Counted from the first letter of the stretch, positions 16,257-25,111 are shown. The stretch: 64,000 bases of DNA from Acidobacteria bacterium Mor1 (GCA_001664505.1 CP011806.1:2845263-2909262), one strand, 5' to 3'. Notes: generated from the letters alone by a model not told the origin. Translations and numbers: made by a program.

Positions 16257-17164
16257 ATCTGTCCGGAATCATCCTGCCGCTGGCGACCCCGCTCAACGAC
16301 GACCGGCTCGACCTGGGCGCACTGAAGGCCAACCTGGAGATTTACGAATCGGTTGGCGTGAACGGCTACCTGGCGATGGGGTCGTCCGGCGAGGCGGTGC
16401 TGTTCGACGAGAGCGAGAAGCTGCAGACGATCAAGCAGGTCCGCGCCTCCATTCCGTCGGACCGGCCGCTGATCGCCGGCACCGGGATGGAGTCGACCCC
16501 GGCGACGATTCGGTTGACCAAGCAGGCCGCCGACGCCGGCGCCAACTTCGCACTGATCTCGATTCCGTTCTACTACCGTTCGCAGATGACCGAACAGGTG
16601 ATCGTGCGCCACTACAGCAACGTGGCCAAGGCGTCGCCGATCCCGATCCTGCTCTACCACGCGCCCCAGTTCACCCGGATCCAGTTCTCCCTCAGCCTGA
16701 TGTCCAAGCTCGCCGAATTCGACAACGTGGCCGGGGTCAAGGACAGCGCCGGCAACATCGACTGGCTGGGCAACCTCCCGCTGCGGGTTCCAGAGAACTT
16801 CGAGATCCTCTGCGGCAACGCGAGGATTTTCGAGGCCGGCCTGCAGAAGGGCGCGACCGGCGGCGTGCTCGCAGCCGGCAACATCTTCCCCGAGGTGTTC
16901 AAGGGGATCTATGACAAGGCCAAGGCGGGCAAGGGCCCCGAGGCCGGCGAGCTGCAGGCCAAGATCAGCGGCCCGGCGATGCTGCTGGGCACCCAGCAAG
17001 GCGTGGCCGGACTTAAGGCGGCGATGGATCTGCGCGGCCTGCGCGGCGGCGACCCGCGTCTCCCGCTGGTTCCCCTGGACGAAGGGACGAAACAGCAGTA
17101 CAAACGTGAGCTGGAGAAGTTGATCAAGGAAGACGTGATCGCGTCCCTCTCGCTCAAGGACTGA
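16253..17164 (+). CDS. DapA-superfamily aldolase, 4-hydroxy-2-oxoglutarate aldolase-like
   Basis: A 303-residue class I aldolase of the DHDPS/NAL family. Visible features are GSSGE (residues 43-47, carboxylate-binding loop), the catalytic Tyr in LLYHAPQ (Y135) and the Schiff-base Lys in GVKDSAGN (K163). Several stretches read like mitochondrial-type HOGA rather than DapA: AGTGMESTPATIRL, FYYRSQM, KASPIPILLY and GLKAAMDLRGLRGG. The likely reaction is cleavage of 4-hydroxy-2-oxoglutarate to pyruvate and glyoxylate, a step in hydroxyproline degradation, but substrate range is uncertain. GGAG lies eight bases before the ATG. The PLP ammonia-lyase follows after one base. Confidence 0.8.
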   Translation: MNLSGIILPLATPLNDDRLDLGALKANLEIYESVGVNGYLAMGSSGEAVLFDESEKLQTIKQVRASIPSDRPLIAGTGMESTPATIRLTKQAADAGANFALISIPFYYRSQMTEQVIVRHYSNVAKASPIPILLYHAPQFTRIQFSLSLMSKLAEFDNVAGVKDSAGNIDWLGNLPLRVPENFEILCGNARIFEAGLQKGATGGVLAAGNIFPEVFKGIYDKAKAGKGPEAGELQAKISGPAMLLGTQQGVAGLKAAMDLRGLRGGDPRLPLVPLDEGTKQQYKRELEKLIKEDVIASLSLKD

Positions 17165-17165
17165 A

Positions 17166-18137
17166 TTGCCCACACAAGCCGCCTCGATCGACCTGCAGGC
17201 CGTCCGCGCCGCTGCAGACCGCATCCGTCCGTACATCGTTCGCACCCCGGTCCTGCGCTCTGCCCGCATCGACGAGAGCCTCGGCGCCGAGCTGTTCTTC
17301 AAGTGCGAGAACCTGCAGCGCGTCGGCGCGTTCAAGGCGCGGGGTGCGACCAACGCGGTCCTGAGCCTCGACAGCCGGGGGTCCGCCAACGGCGTGATCG
17401 CCCATTCCTCGGGGAACCACGCGGCGGCCCTGGCCTACGCCGCCGGCATTCGCGGCATCGCCTGCACCATCGTCATGCCCGAGAGCGCCTCCCCGGTGAA
17501 GATCGCTGCGGTCCGCCGGCGGAGAGCGGAGATCGTGTTCTGCGCCCAGGCCGAGCGGGAGTCGACGACTCAGAAGCTGATCGAAGAGCGCGGGGCGACG
17601 TTGATCCACCCGTTCGAACACCCGGACGTGATCGCCGGCCAGGGTACGGCGGCGCTGGAGCTTCTCGAGCAGGCGCCGGATCTCGACGCCGTCGTCACAC
17701 CGGTCGGCGGCGGAGGGTTGTTCGCGGGAACGTCGATCACGGTCAAGACCATGCGCCCGGAGATGGAGATCCTCGGCGCGGAGCCCGAGGCGGTCGATGA
17801 CGCCTACCGGTCCTTCGCCACCGGGGTGCGCCAACCGGCAGTCCGCGACCCGCAGACCGCCTGCGACGGCCTGCTGACGGGCATCGGCGAGATCAACTTC
17901 GAGATCCTGCGTGCCCGGGATGCCCAGGTGCTGACCGCCGGTGAAGATGCGATCCTCGACGCCGGGGTCGAGTTGATGCGCACGCTGCGAATCGTTCCGG
18001 AACCGTCGGCGGCGGTGGCGTTGGCCGCGATCCGCGCTCAGGCGGAACGCTTCCGCGGCAAACGCGTCGGAGTGGTGCTCACCGGCGGCAACAGCGACTT
18101 CGCCTGGCTCACCGGCCACCTGCCTCTCGCGGAGTAG
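17166..18137 (+). CDS. PLP-dependent serine racemase / threonine dehydratase-like enzyme
   Basis: A 323-residue fold-type II PLP enzyme. The start is a TTG at 17166, chosen because AAGGA lies just upstream and no better codon fits. The Schiff-base Lys is in VGAFKARGA (K57), the SSGNHAA loop contacts substrate carboxylate (~81-87), and a GGGGL loop (~181-185) holds the PLP phosphate. The spacing fits serine racemase, catabolic threonine dehydratase or threo-3-hydroxyaspartate ammonia-lyase. There is no C-terminal ACT regulatory domain, so a biosynthetic feedback-regulated IlvA is excluded. Coupling to the aldolase suggests a shared role in hydroxy-amino-acid breakdown. Confidence 0.8.
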   Translation: MPTQAASIDLQAVRAAADRIRPYIVRTPVLRSARIDESLGAELFFKCENLQRVGAFKARGATNAVLSLDSRGSANGVIAHSSGNHAAALAYAAGIRGIACTIVMPESASPVKIAAVRRRRAEIVFCAQAERESTTQKLIEERGATLIHPFEHPDVIAGQGTAALELLEQAPDLDAVVTPVGGGGLFAGTSITVKTMRPEMEILGAEPEAVDDAYRSFATGVRQPAVRDPQTACDGLLTGIGEINFEILRARDAQVLTAGEDAILDAGVELMRTLRIVPEPSAAVALAAIRAQAERFRGKRVGVVLTGGNSDFAWLTGHLPLAE

Positions 18138-18183
18138 CCGGCGACGCTCCCTCGCGGCGCAAGAAGAGCCGGCGGCCTGGGCG

Positions 18184-19554
18184 CTACCCCTTGCTCAGGA
18201 GACGACGGCTCCAGACGGCGACGAGGCTGCTGCAACCGAGCATCAGCGCGCCGACCCACTGGTGCGCCGTGGCCACCGAGACCTCCACGGTCTTCGACAC
18301 ATGGGTCGCACCGATGGCACCGGTGACGACGAAAGCGCCCATGCCGAGCATGACCTGAAGCCCGGTGATCGACGCCAGGCCGACCCCGATCCGCTTGAGC
18401 AGCGGCTCATCATCATTGAGGCCCCAAGCCCGCATTCCGACGAGCACCGCCAGCGGGGCGACGACACAGGCCAGGGCGATGTGCACGGCGAGCAGGTTGG
18501 CGGTGTGACGCTGGATCGCGCCGAGCACGAGCTGCAGGATCAAGAGCCCGACGAGGGCCGCCGTCAGGGTGTGGTCGGTCGCAGCGTTCTCCCGGGTAGC
18601 CGCGGCGGGGCCTTCCCGAAAGCGCGTCGTGCAGATCGCCGCCAGCGCCACCAGGAGCGCGAAGAACACCTGGCCGAACACTCCGTGCACCACCGCGAGG
18701 GTGATCGACGGCGCCATGTCCGCAATGTCGGTGCTGGTGGTGAAACTGCCGGTTACGCGCAAGCCGCCGAGGATGCCCTGCACGATGACCATCACCAGGG
18801 CCAGCCAGCCGAGCCCCTTGACCCAGCGCCGGGTTTCGACCCGCTGAAGGAACACGGCCAGCACCAGCGTCGTGAGCCCGACGAGGGCGCCGAACAGCCG
18901 GTGAGCGTGCTCGTAGTAGATGCCGCCGGTCATTCGCGACAGCGGATACAGGAACATGTTGTAGCCGTAGGAGTTCGGCCAATCGACCACGGCGAGTCCG
19001 GTCTCGGTACTGGTGACGAGCCCGCCGACCGCCAACAACAACATGGTCGCGACTACGGCCACACCCGCCAGGCCGGCGGTCCAATCGAGCCCGCGCGTTG
19101 CCTGACGGCCGGCGAAGGCCGCGCCGACTGCCGCCAGTACGGCGGAGATACCGACCGAACCGGGAATCCACCAGAGTGCCGAGGGGACGATCTGGTTCGG
19201 CTCGCTTCCGGTGAGCAGACTGCCGAGCACCAGCAGGTTCAGCAGGCCGCAGACGCCGCCGGCCAACGCTCCCGCCTTCCAACCGGCGCCGGTCCGATGC
19301 CCGATGTACCAGCCGCCGCCGACGAGGCAGATCAGGAAGGCACCGAGCAGCCCTGCCGCAGGCAGCATCACGGCGGGGAGCCGCCCGATGTAGCCGACCG
19401 CCCACATCGCCACGGTGGTGCCGAAGGCGACGGTCAGGACGGCGCCGGCGGTCAGGCCCGGCGCCGGCGTGAGCCCGGCGGCGGACGTGAGCCCGGGGCC
19501 TGTCGGCTCGCTCGAACGGGGACGTGGAATCTGCGCTGTGTGACCGGAACTCAT
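18184..19554 (-). CDS. ctaA: Heme A synthase (CtaA/COX15) with extra N-terminal membrane domain
   Basis: About 456 residues from the ATG at 19552-19554; an ATG three codons upstream is also in frame. Residues ~155-455 are the COX15/CtaA core: GGLVTSTETGLAVVDWP, the family motif YYEHAHRLFGALVGL with paired histidines, further histidines in VVHGVFGQ and LLAVHIALA, and ATAHQWVGA near the end. It converts heme O to heme A for the oxidase at 41-46 kb. The first ~150 residues form an additional domain with four predicted helices not needed in CtaA, preceded by a PGLTx-repeat linker. TGCTAGAAT, an extended -10, lies seven bases before the chosen ATG. Confidence 0.88.
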   Translation of the reverse strand: MSSGHTAQIPRPRSSEPTGPGLTSAAGLTPAPGLTAGAVLTVAFGTTVAMWAVGYIGRLPAVMLPAAGLLGAFLICLVGGGWYIGHRTGAGWKAGALAGGVCGLLNLLVLGSLLTGSEPNQIVPSALWWIPGSVGISAVLAAVGAAFAGRQATRGLDWTAGLAGVAVVATMLLLAVGGLVTSTETGLAVVDWPNSYGYNMFLYPLSRMTGGIYYEHAHRLFGALVGLTTLVLAVFLQRVETRRWVKGLGWLALVMVIVQGILGGLRVTGSFTTSTDIADMAPSITLAVVHGVFGQVFFALLVALAAICTTRFREGPAAATRENAATDHTLTAALVGLLILQLVLGAIQRHTANLLAVHIALACVVAPLAVLVGMRAWGLNDDEPLLKRIGVGLASITGLQVMLGMGAFVVTGAIGATHVSKTVEVSVATAHQWVGALMLGCSSLVAVWSRRLLSKG

Positions 19555-19561
19555 GTCGGTC

Positions 19562-19567
19562 ATTCTA
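19562..19567 (-). promoter_or_regulatory. Extended -10 box (TGC-TAGAAT) of ctaA
   Basis: On the minus strand TAGAAT is preceded by TGC, forming an extended -10, and is followed by seven bases and the ATG at 19554. It overlaps the alternative upstream ATG, which argues for the shorter start and a leaderless mRNA. No -35 box is needed for an extended -10, and none is evident. Confidence 0.45.
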
Positions 19568-19755
19568 GCAGCGCGGTCGGGTCCCGCCCCTGCGGTGGCA
19601 CAGCGGTAGAACCGCGAAGCCGGCCCCGTTCAAACTCAATGAATTCAAGGGCTTGCGGTGGTTACGGTTTCGACGTTTGCCGGGCCCCGGGCCAGACAGT
19701 AACTTCGATCCTCACGGGTCCATTCGCAAAACTTTCGCCTTCAGGGAAACGAACG

Positions 19756-20328
19756 ATGTCCACGATTCTCGTCGTCCGCAAAGGGAAATCCATCGCCATC
19801 GGAGCGGACACGCTGAGCAAGCACGGCTACACCAAACAGGGTGCCGACGTGATCGAGAACTCCTCGAAGATCATCAAGGTCGGCCGCACCTACATGGGTT
19901 TCACCGGAGAGGCCTCCTGGGGCCTGGTGATGTCCCACTACATGAGCCGGTTCAAGCGGCTGCCGAAACTGGATTCGCCCCGGGCCATCTTCGACTTCGC
20001 CCTGAAGGCTCACGTGAAACTCAAGGACGACTACTTCCTCAACCCCAAGGAAGACGACAAGGACGAGTTCGAGTCGACCCGCATCGACTGCATGATCGCC
20101 AACCCGTCGGGCATCTTCGGGCTGTACAGCCTGCGCTCGGTGGACGAGTACAAGCGGTTCTACTCCTTCGGCAGCGGCTCCTCCTACGCGGTCGGCGCCA
20201 TGCACGCGGTCTACGACACCCACTCGGTGCGCGAGATCGCCAAGGCCGGGCTGGAAGCCGCCGCGGCCTGGGACGACGCGACCGGCGGCCCCTTCGAGAT
20301 CCACGTCTTCAAACAGAAGGCACGCTAG
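19756..20328 (+). CDS. Orphan HslV/20S-proteasome-like Ntn hydrolase with Ser nucleophile
   Basis: A 190-residue protein starting M-S-T-I-L-V-V-R-K-G-K. It aligns with the HslV start T-T-I-L-V-V-R, so after Met removal the N-terminal nucleophile would be Ser rather than Thr, as in Bacillus CodW. Further support comes from AIGADTLSK (the conserved Asp), VGRTYMGFTGEASWGLVM (HslV has GFAG at this place) and the late SFGSGSSYAVGAMHAVYDTH (HslV IGSGGPYA). Length is close to HslV (about 175). No hslU-type ATPase is nearby. It may be an HslV paralogue or another Ntn family. The frame is open far upstream, but only this ATG has a ribosome-like CAGGGA. Confidence 0.7.
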   Translation: MSTILVVRKGKSIAIGADTLSKHGYTKQGADVIENSSKIIKVGRTYMGFTGEASWGLVMSHYMSRFKRLPKLDSPRAIFDFALKAHVKLKDDYFLNPKEDDKDEFESTRIDCMIANPSGIFGLYSLRSVDEYKRFYSFGSGSSYAVGAMHAVYDTHSVREIAKAGLEAAAAWDDATGGPFEIHVFKQKAR

Positions 20329-20397
20329 GACTGAGACCGCTCTCGGGTTACCCTCCTCCGATACGCGACCTTTCCGCTTCGCGTCCCAGGAGGGCCG

Positions 20398-20922
20398 ATG
20401 ACTCGCGAGCAAGAGAAGTCCTGGTTCCAGAAAAACTGGTGGTGGGCCGTTCCCGGCTGCGGTTGCCTGAGCCTCTTGCTGCTCGGAGCGATCACCTGCG
20501 GGGGGCTCGGTTTCTTCGGCCTGCAGAAGCTCGAGGAGATCAACAACGAGGTCTTCGGGGCCGCCTTCGAGCAGGCCAAGTCCCACCCCGCGGTGATCGC
20601 CGTGACCGGCGAGCCGATCGAGGTCGACTTCGGCGGTTCGTTCAATATCGAGATGCAGGGGGGCAAGTCCGTCGGCGAGCGGAATGCCCGGCTGAGCGGG
20701 CCCGACGGCTCCGGGACGCTGTTCATCGAGATGATCAAGCGCGGCGAACTCTGGGAGGTCGAGGGCCTCTGGTTCGAGCCCGACGGATCAGGCGGTCAGG
20801 ATATCGACCTGCTCAACGACGGATCGCCGGATGACTCGTCGATGAACGAAGGCGCATCGGCGGGAGAGGCGGCGATCAGCGGCGCTGCCGCCGGTGAAGA
20901 CAGCGCCGGCGAGAGTCCGTAA
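20398..20922 (+). CDS. Coa1-like membrane protein, possible oxidase assembly factor
   Basis: A 174-residue protein with AGGAGG before the ATG. A glycine/cysteine-rich membrane helix covers residues ~18-40 (WAVPGCGCLSLLLLGAITCGG). Behind it is a small alpha/beta domain with AVIAVTGEPIEVDFGGSFNIEM and GERNARLSGPDGSGTLFIEMIKRG. This is the pattern of the cytochrome c oxidase assembly factor Coa1/Tim21-like family, in which a single helix is followed by a G-x-P-I and a GPxGxG-like strand pair. A ~40-residue acidic, low-complexity tail ends the protein. Given ctaA nearby and the oxidase in this window, a role in oxidase assembly is plausible. Confidence 0.65.
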   Translation: MTREQEKSWFQKNWWWAVPGCGCLSLLLLGAITCGGLGFFGLQKLEEINNEVFGAAFEQAKSHPAVIAVTGEPIEVDFGGSFNIEMQGGKSVGERNARLSGPDGSGTLFIEMIKRGELWEVEGLWFEPDGSGGQDIDLLNDGSPDDSSMNEGASAGEAAISGAAAGEDSAGESP

Positions 20923-20978
20923 CGGGCGTCGTCGATTCGGCCGCCTCATCGCGCGGGGCCCTCGTCCCGCTCGCGCAG

Positions 20979-22439
20979 CTAGTTCGCGCGGAGTCCCGCC
21001 GGTGGAGCCGGTACCTGGCGTTGGGCAGCGGCCGGGGGGAACCACAGCTGCAGCCTCAGCTGCGAGAAGTGGGGGGTCAGCGGCGGTAGCCGCTCGGCAT
21101 CGTCGAAATCCGGATCGTAGTCCCAGTCCCGCTTGGGCGCGTAGTACTGGTAGCCGCCGTAGACCCAGGCTCCGTCCACGTGCCGGGGCGGCCCGATGCT
21201 GACCAGCGAGCCGCGGACGCGCAGTTGCTTGCCGCTCCAGTCCTCGTGCAGGCGCGGATAGTTGTGCAGCCCACCGCTGAAGCGCCCGAGATCCTGGCCT
21301 CCGGGCCCTTCGATGCCGCCGGTGGTATCGGTGCCGGCCAGAAGCGCGGCATGGACGATGGTGTCCTCGGCGGTGCGGAACCAGAGCGAGCGGGTGCTGG
21401 CCTCGTCATCCCAGGCGTTGGACAGCACGTTCAACGAATCGGCCATCACCGCGGCCGGCCGCTTCTCCACGGCGTTGAAGTCCCCCTGCAGGTACATGGC
21501 CTGATCGGTGACGAGGGTCAGTCCGCGTACCGGCGGCGCCGACGGATCCGAGGCGCCCAGCCGCGCGGCGTTGCTGACCCGCACTCCGTAGCCGTTGATC
21601 CCGGCGCTCTGGGGACCGCGCACGCTGAAGTAGGTCACCAACCCGCCGTCGGTGGCGTCGTCGAGCCCTCCCCTCCCTGACAGGAGCGGCTCCCGGTGAA
21701 TACAGTCGAGCAACTTGCCCGCGTCGATCTCGAGCATGTCGATGAAACGCCCTTCGCGGTTGTTGAAGAACGTGTCCGAGTAGGAGGCGGCCTCGCAGCC
21801 CTCGAGCAGCTTGGTGTGCGCCGGCAGCCGCCGGTTGTCGGCGTCGGCGACCTCGATCTCCGGCGTCCCGTCGCTCAGGCTCAGCACCACCCGCAGATCG
21901 GCGCGTTCCCAGAGCGCCGATCCGGGCGCCGCCTCGAGAATGCTCTCGGCGGGAACCTCGAGGGGTTCGACGTGAGCCCTCACCGCGGCCCGCTGCTCCC
22001 GGAGTTGATCGGCATCCAGGGTCTCCCGCCCGATCCAGCAACTCGGAAGCCCCGCGTCTCCCAGCGCGTCCCGCACCACGACGTCGCCCCACATGCAAAC
22101 ATCGGCGTTCTTGCGTCCCCGATAGACGTACCCGGCGGCGCTGACCGGGCCGTCGAGCCGCAACGTGCTGCCCGAATCCAGATACAGATCGCCGTTGGTG
22201 TGGACCGCTCCCGAGAGTTGCATAGGCGGCCCGGGCAAGATCTCCAGGTCCTTGTCGTAGAACACGGCAAACTGGAAAACCGGGACGGAACGGGTGGGGA
22301 GCTCCAGTTGGGCCGGCTCCAGTGCGACGACCCCGCCTCGGGTCTCGAGATGCAAAGCCCGGGCGGGAGCGCTCACGGAGAGCGCGATCACCGCCGCCAG
22401 TCCTCCCGATAGGATCGTCGCTCTGGAACCGAACCGCAT
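20979..22439 (-). CDS. Large exported protein resembling the C-terminal region of PilX-like proteins
   Basis: A 486-residue protein with an AGGAG ribosome site and a Sec signal peptide (LSGGLAAVIALSVSAPARA). No prepilin-type N-terminus is present. The mature sequence contains FAVFYDKDLEILPGPPMQLSG followed by VHTNGDLYLDSG. It ends with a YYAPKRDWDYDPDF and LPPLTPHFSQLRLQLW pattern. I associate these segments with large exported or type IV pilus-associated proteins of GC-rich bacteria, but cannot name a family with certainty. It has four scattered cysteines (CMWGD, CWIG, CEAAS, CIHRE) that could form disulfides. There are no operon partners. Confidence 0.55.
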   Translation of the reverse strand: MRFGSRATILSGGLAAVIALSVSAPARALHLETRGGVVALEPAQLELPTRSVPVFQFAVFYDKDLEILPGPPMQLSGAVHTNGDLYLDSGSTLRLDGPVSAAGYVYRGRKNADVCMWGDVVVRDALGDAGLPSCWIGRETLDADQLREQRAAVRAHVEPLEVPAESILEAAPGSALWERADLRVVLSLSDGTPEIEVADADNRRLPAHTKLLEGCEAASYSDTFFNNREGRFIDMLEIDAGKLLDCIHREPLLSGRGGLDDATDGGLVTYFSVRGPQSAGINGYGVRVSNAARLGASDPSAPPVRGLTLVTDQAMYLQGDFNAVEKRPAAVMADSLNVLSNAWDDEASTRSLWFRTAEDTIVHAALLAGTDTTGGIEGPGGQDLGRFSGGLHNYPRLHEDWSGKQLRVRGSLVSIGPPRHVDGAWVYGGYQYYAPKRDWDYDPDFDDAERLPPLTPHFSQLRLQLWFPPAAAQRQVPAPPAGLRAN

Positions 22440-22617
22440 TCGCTCTCCTCTTCGAGGTTGCGGAGATACGGAGCGCTTCGGCGGTTCTCAACGGCGAAAC
22501 CCGAGATTCGGGCCGGAAAACGGGGGTTCTGTGCCGGTGCCGACGTGGAAAACGCCGCCTAACCGGGGCACAATGTCTCCCTTCGAATCCGCCTATACAG
22601 CTTGAGCGAGGACCCCA

Positions 22618-23931
22618 ATGAACGTGCCCTTTGACCGTGAAGCCCTGGCCGGTATCGCCCGGGAGCTCGACGTGGACGTGCGCCGTGCCTCGATTCGCGA
22701 CATGGACCGGCTGGTCAACGCCGTCGAAGAGCGGCTCGGGGTGCGCTACATCCGCATGGAGTTCGGCATCCCCGGTTTGCCCACGCCGGAGGTCGCTATC
22801 GAGGCGGAAACCCGGGCGCTACGGGAGCGGAAGCTGGGCCACATCTACGCCCCCTTCGCCGGCGTCCCCGCGCTCAAGCAGGAGATCTCTCGGTTCGCCC
22901 GGCTGTTCATGGGGGTCGACATCCCCGCCGACTGCTGCATCCCCACGGTCGGAGCGATGCAGGGCTGCTTCGCCTCCATCGCCCTGGCGTCGCGCATGCG
23001 CGACGACGCGCGGACGGTGCTGTTCCTCGAACCCGGCTTCCCGGTGAACAAGCGCCAGGTAAAACTGCTCGGCATCGAGTCGGACTCCATCGACTTCTAC
23101 GATCATCGCGGCCCGGCATTGATCGAGGCGATCGAGCGCAGGGCGCAACAGGGTGACCTCTGCGCGATCATCTGGTCGAGCCCGAACAACCCCTGCTGGA
23201 TCGTGCTCAACGAGGAGGAGTTGGCGGGGATCGGACGCATCTGTGACGAGCACGGGCTGCTGGCTATCGAGGACCTGGCCTACTTCGGCATGGATACCCG
23301 GCAGAACTACTTCGTTCCCGGCGAACCGCCCTACCAGCCGACGGTGCTGCGGCACACCCGCCGGGGTATCAGCATCATCAGCAGCTCCAAGATCTTCAGC
23401 TACGCCGGGCAGCGCATCGCCATGGCGATTCTCTCGCCAGAACTCTGGGATACCGACGCGCCGGATCTGGAAGGGTACTGCGGCACCGAGAAGATCGGCC
23501 GCGCCTTCGTTCCGGGCCTGCTCTACCCGTTGACCGCCTGCTGTCCCGAGAGCCCCCAGTACGGGTTGATGGCGATCCTCCAGGCGGCCAACAGCGGCGA
23601 TCGCTCACTGTTCGAACCGGCGTTCGAGTACAGCCGGCGAGCCCGTGAGATGAAGCGACTGTTCCTCGAGAACGGCTTCCGGCTGGTCTACGACAACGAC
23701 CTGGGCGAGCCCCTGGCCGACGGCTTCTACTTCACCATCGCCCACCCGGCCTACGACGACGGCGCCGACCTGATCGCCGAATTGCTGCACTACGGCATCA
23801 GCGCGATCACCCTGGAGACAACCGGCAGCGTGCGCCGGGAAGGCCTGCGCGCCTGCGTGTCGCTGACCGGCCAAGAGCTGTTTCCGCTGCTCGAGGAACG
23901 TTTGCGGCGTTTCGCCGCGGCCCATTCCTGA
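22618..23931 (+). CDS. PLP-dependent aminotransferase, class I/II
   Basis: A 437-residue fold-type I enzyme with GAGCGAGG before the ATG. The substrate/PLP residues are the Asn in WSSPNNPCW (~187-195), the Asp in AIEDLAYFGMD (D219), the Schiff-base Lys in ISSSKIFSYAGQR (K258) and the Arg in the same motif. The C-terminal domain ends with GLRACVSLTGQE, matching the carboxylate-binding Arg segment of this family (R-x-x-x-S). A 45-residue N-terminal helix precedes the usual start. The amino donor and keto substrate cannot be deduced. It stands alone, with 178 and 117 bases of non-coding flanks. Confidence 0.85.
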   Translation: MNVPFDREALAGIARELDVDVRRASIRDMDRLVNAVEERLGVRYIRMEFGIPGLPTPEVAIEAETRALRERKLGHIYAPFAGVPALKQEISRFARLFMGVDIPADCCIPTVGAMQGCFASIALASRMRDDARTVLFLEPGFPVNKRQVKLLGIESDSIDFYDHRGPALIEAIERRAQQGDLCAIIWSSPNNPCWIVLNEEELAGIGRICDEHGLLAIEDLAYFGMDTRQNYFVPGEPPYQPTVLRHTRRGISIISSSKIFSYAGQRIAMAILSPELWDTDAPDLEGYCGTEKIGRAFVPGLLYPLTACCPESPQYGLMAILQAANSGDRSLFEPAFEYSRRAREMKRLFLENGFRLVYDNDLGEPLADGFYFTIAHPAYDDGADLIAELLHYGISAITLETTGSVRREGLRACVSLTGQELFPLLEERLRRFAAAHS

Positions 23932-24048
23932 GCGACGGACGTTCCAGGGTTTCCCGGGCTTCCCAAAATCGACTTTGCACCGGCCTGCGACAGATGGGAT
24001 GATCGGAGCGGGCGGATTCCCATTTTCAGGCGAGGAGCGAGACCCCCG

Positions 24049-24444
24049 ATGAAGAAAGCCTTGATCGCAACGATGCTCGGAATGGCCCTGTTGGCCCTGA
24101 CCGCGGCCCCGGCCATCTCCGGAGACGCCCGCACCCTCAAGGGGGAGTACGTCTGGAACGCCATGGACGGCGGCGGCCCGCTGGAAGCGGTGTTCACCCC
24201 CACCGGCGAGGGCCAGTGGCAGGTCGACTTCAACTTCAGCTTCCGCGGCGAGGACCACACCTACAGCGGAACCGCCGAGGGAGCCCTCGGCAGCGGAACC
24301 CTGAAGGGCGAGGTCATGAACGAGAGCAAGAAGCGGACCTTCACCTTCGAGGGCAGCTTCGAGGATGGAACGTTCTCCGGGACCCACGCCGAGACGACCC
24401 CCGGACGCGCCCGGGATACCGGGACCCTGACCCTGTCGCTCTAG
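24049..24444 (+). CDS. Small exported beta-rich protein, unknown function
   Basis: A 131-residue protein with a strong GAGGAG ribosome site and a signal peptide (MKKALIATMLGMALLALTAAPAISG). The mature ~105 residues alternate aromatic and polar residues: GEYVWNAMDGGGPLEAVF, then WQVDFNFSFRGEDHTYSG, then KKRTFTFEGSFEDGTFSG. This suggests a small antiparallel beta-sandwich or lipocalin-like fold. It has no cysteines after the signal and no known motif. It converges on the gene ending at 24466, with only 21 bases between the two stop codons. Confidence 0.6.
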   Translation: MKKALIATMLGMALLALTAAPAISGDARTLKGEYVWNAMDGGGPLEAVFTPTGEGQWQVDFNFSFRGEDHTYSGTAEGALGSGTLKGEVMNESKKRTFTFEGSFEDGTFSGTHAETTPGRARDTGTLTLSL

Positions 24445-24465
24445 TAGGCCCCGCGCTCTAGGCGG

Positions 24466-25104
24466 TCAGCTTCCGCCATCCCACTGGATCTCGCCGGGAG
24501 GCGAGAACAGCGCTTCGTCCAGGGGCAGGCCGGTGTCGTAGCGGCGGTACTGCACCAGGTGCCGCAGGATCTCTCCTTCGTAGAGAGCCAGCGCAGACGG
24601 AGTGTTCTTGTCCGGGCGCACCAGCAGCCGCGCCTCGAGGGGCGGAATCGCCAGGGTGAACTCGTCGTAGTCGAGCCCCTGCACCTGGATGCGCTTGGGC
24701 GCGATGCCCTGGCTCTTCATGTAGGCGACTTCGCATCCCAGCTCGATGGCGTACACCGGCTGCGGGAAGCCCTGGACCGCAATCACCGGCGCCACCAGCG
24801 GCGGATCCCCTGCCTGCTTGACGAAGTGGCTGCCGGTCTTGGCCACCAGATCGGCCATCCAGGTTTCTTCGCCCCGGACGACGACGAGGGCCTGCATGTT
24901 GTTGACCGTATCCTTCGGCTCTTCCCAGCGGGCCATGCCGGCGCCTTGCCGGTAGAACACCTTGGAGAGTGCGTCGAAGGAATCCGGATCGGTTCCGGGG
25001 GTCAGGTTGCGGAACTCGATCCGCACCAGCGATTCCGGCGCACACTGAGCCGCGGCGGGCAGCACCGCGAGGAAACCGGCAAACAGCAACAAGATGGCTT
25101 TCAT
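24466..25104 (-). CDS. Exported protein of unknown function, partner of the ActB-like lipoprotein
   Basis: A 212-residue protein read from the ATG at 25102-25104, which opens a signal peptide (MKAILLLFAGFLAVLPAAA). An ATG ten codons upstream would spoil it. The mature protein has two cysteines (QCAPE and ELGCEVAY) that could pair. It shows mixed alpha/beta character with PDSFDALSKVFYRQGAGM and GLDYDEFTLAIPPLEARLLV. I do not recognise a family. It lies 67 bases downstream of the ActB-like lipoprotein on the same strand, with a hairpin between, so co-transcription with partial attenuation is possible. An extended -10-like TGT-TAGGCT seven bases before the ATG could give it its own leaderless transcript. 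Confidence 0.55.
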   Translation of the reverse strand: MKAILLLFAGFLAVLPAAAQCAPESLVRIEFRNLTPGTDPDSFDALSKVFYRQGAGMARWEEPKDTVNNMQALVVVRGEETWMADLVAKTGSHFVKQAGDPPLVAPVIAVQGFPQPVYAIELGCEVAYMKSQGIAPKRIQVQGLDYDEFTLAIPPLEARLLVRPDKNTPSALALYEGEILRHLVQYRRYDTGLPLDEALFSPPGEIQWDGGS

Positions 25105-25111
25105 GGCAAAA

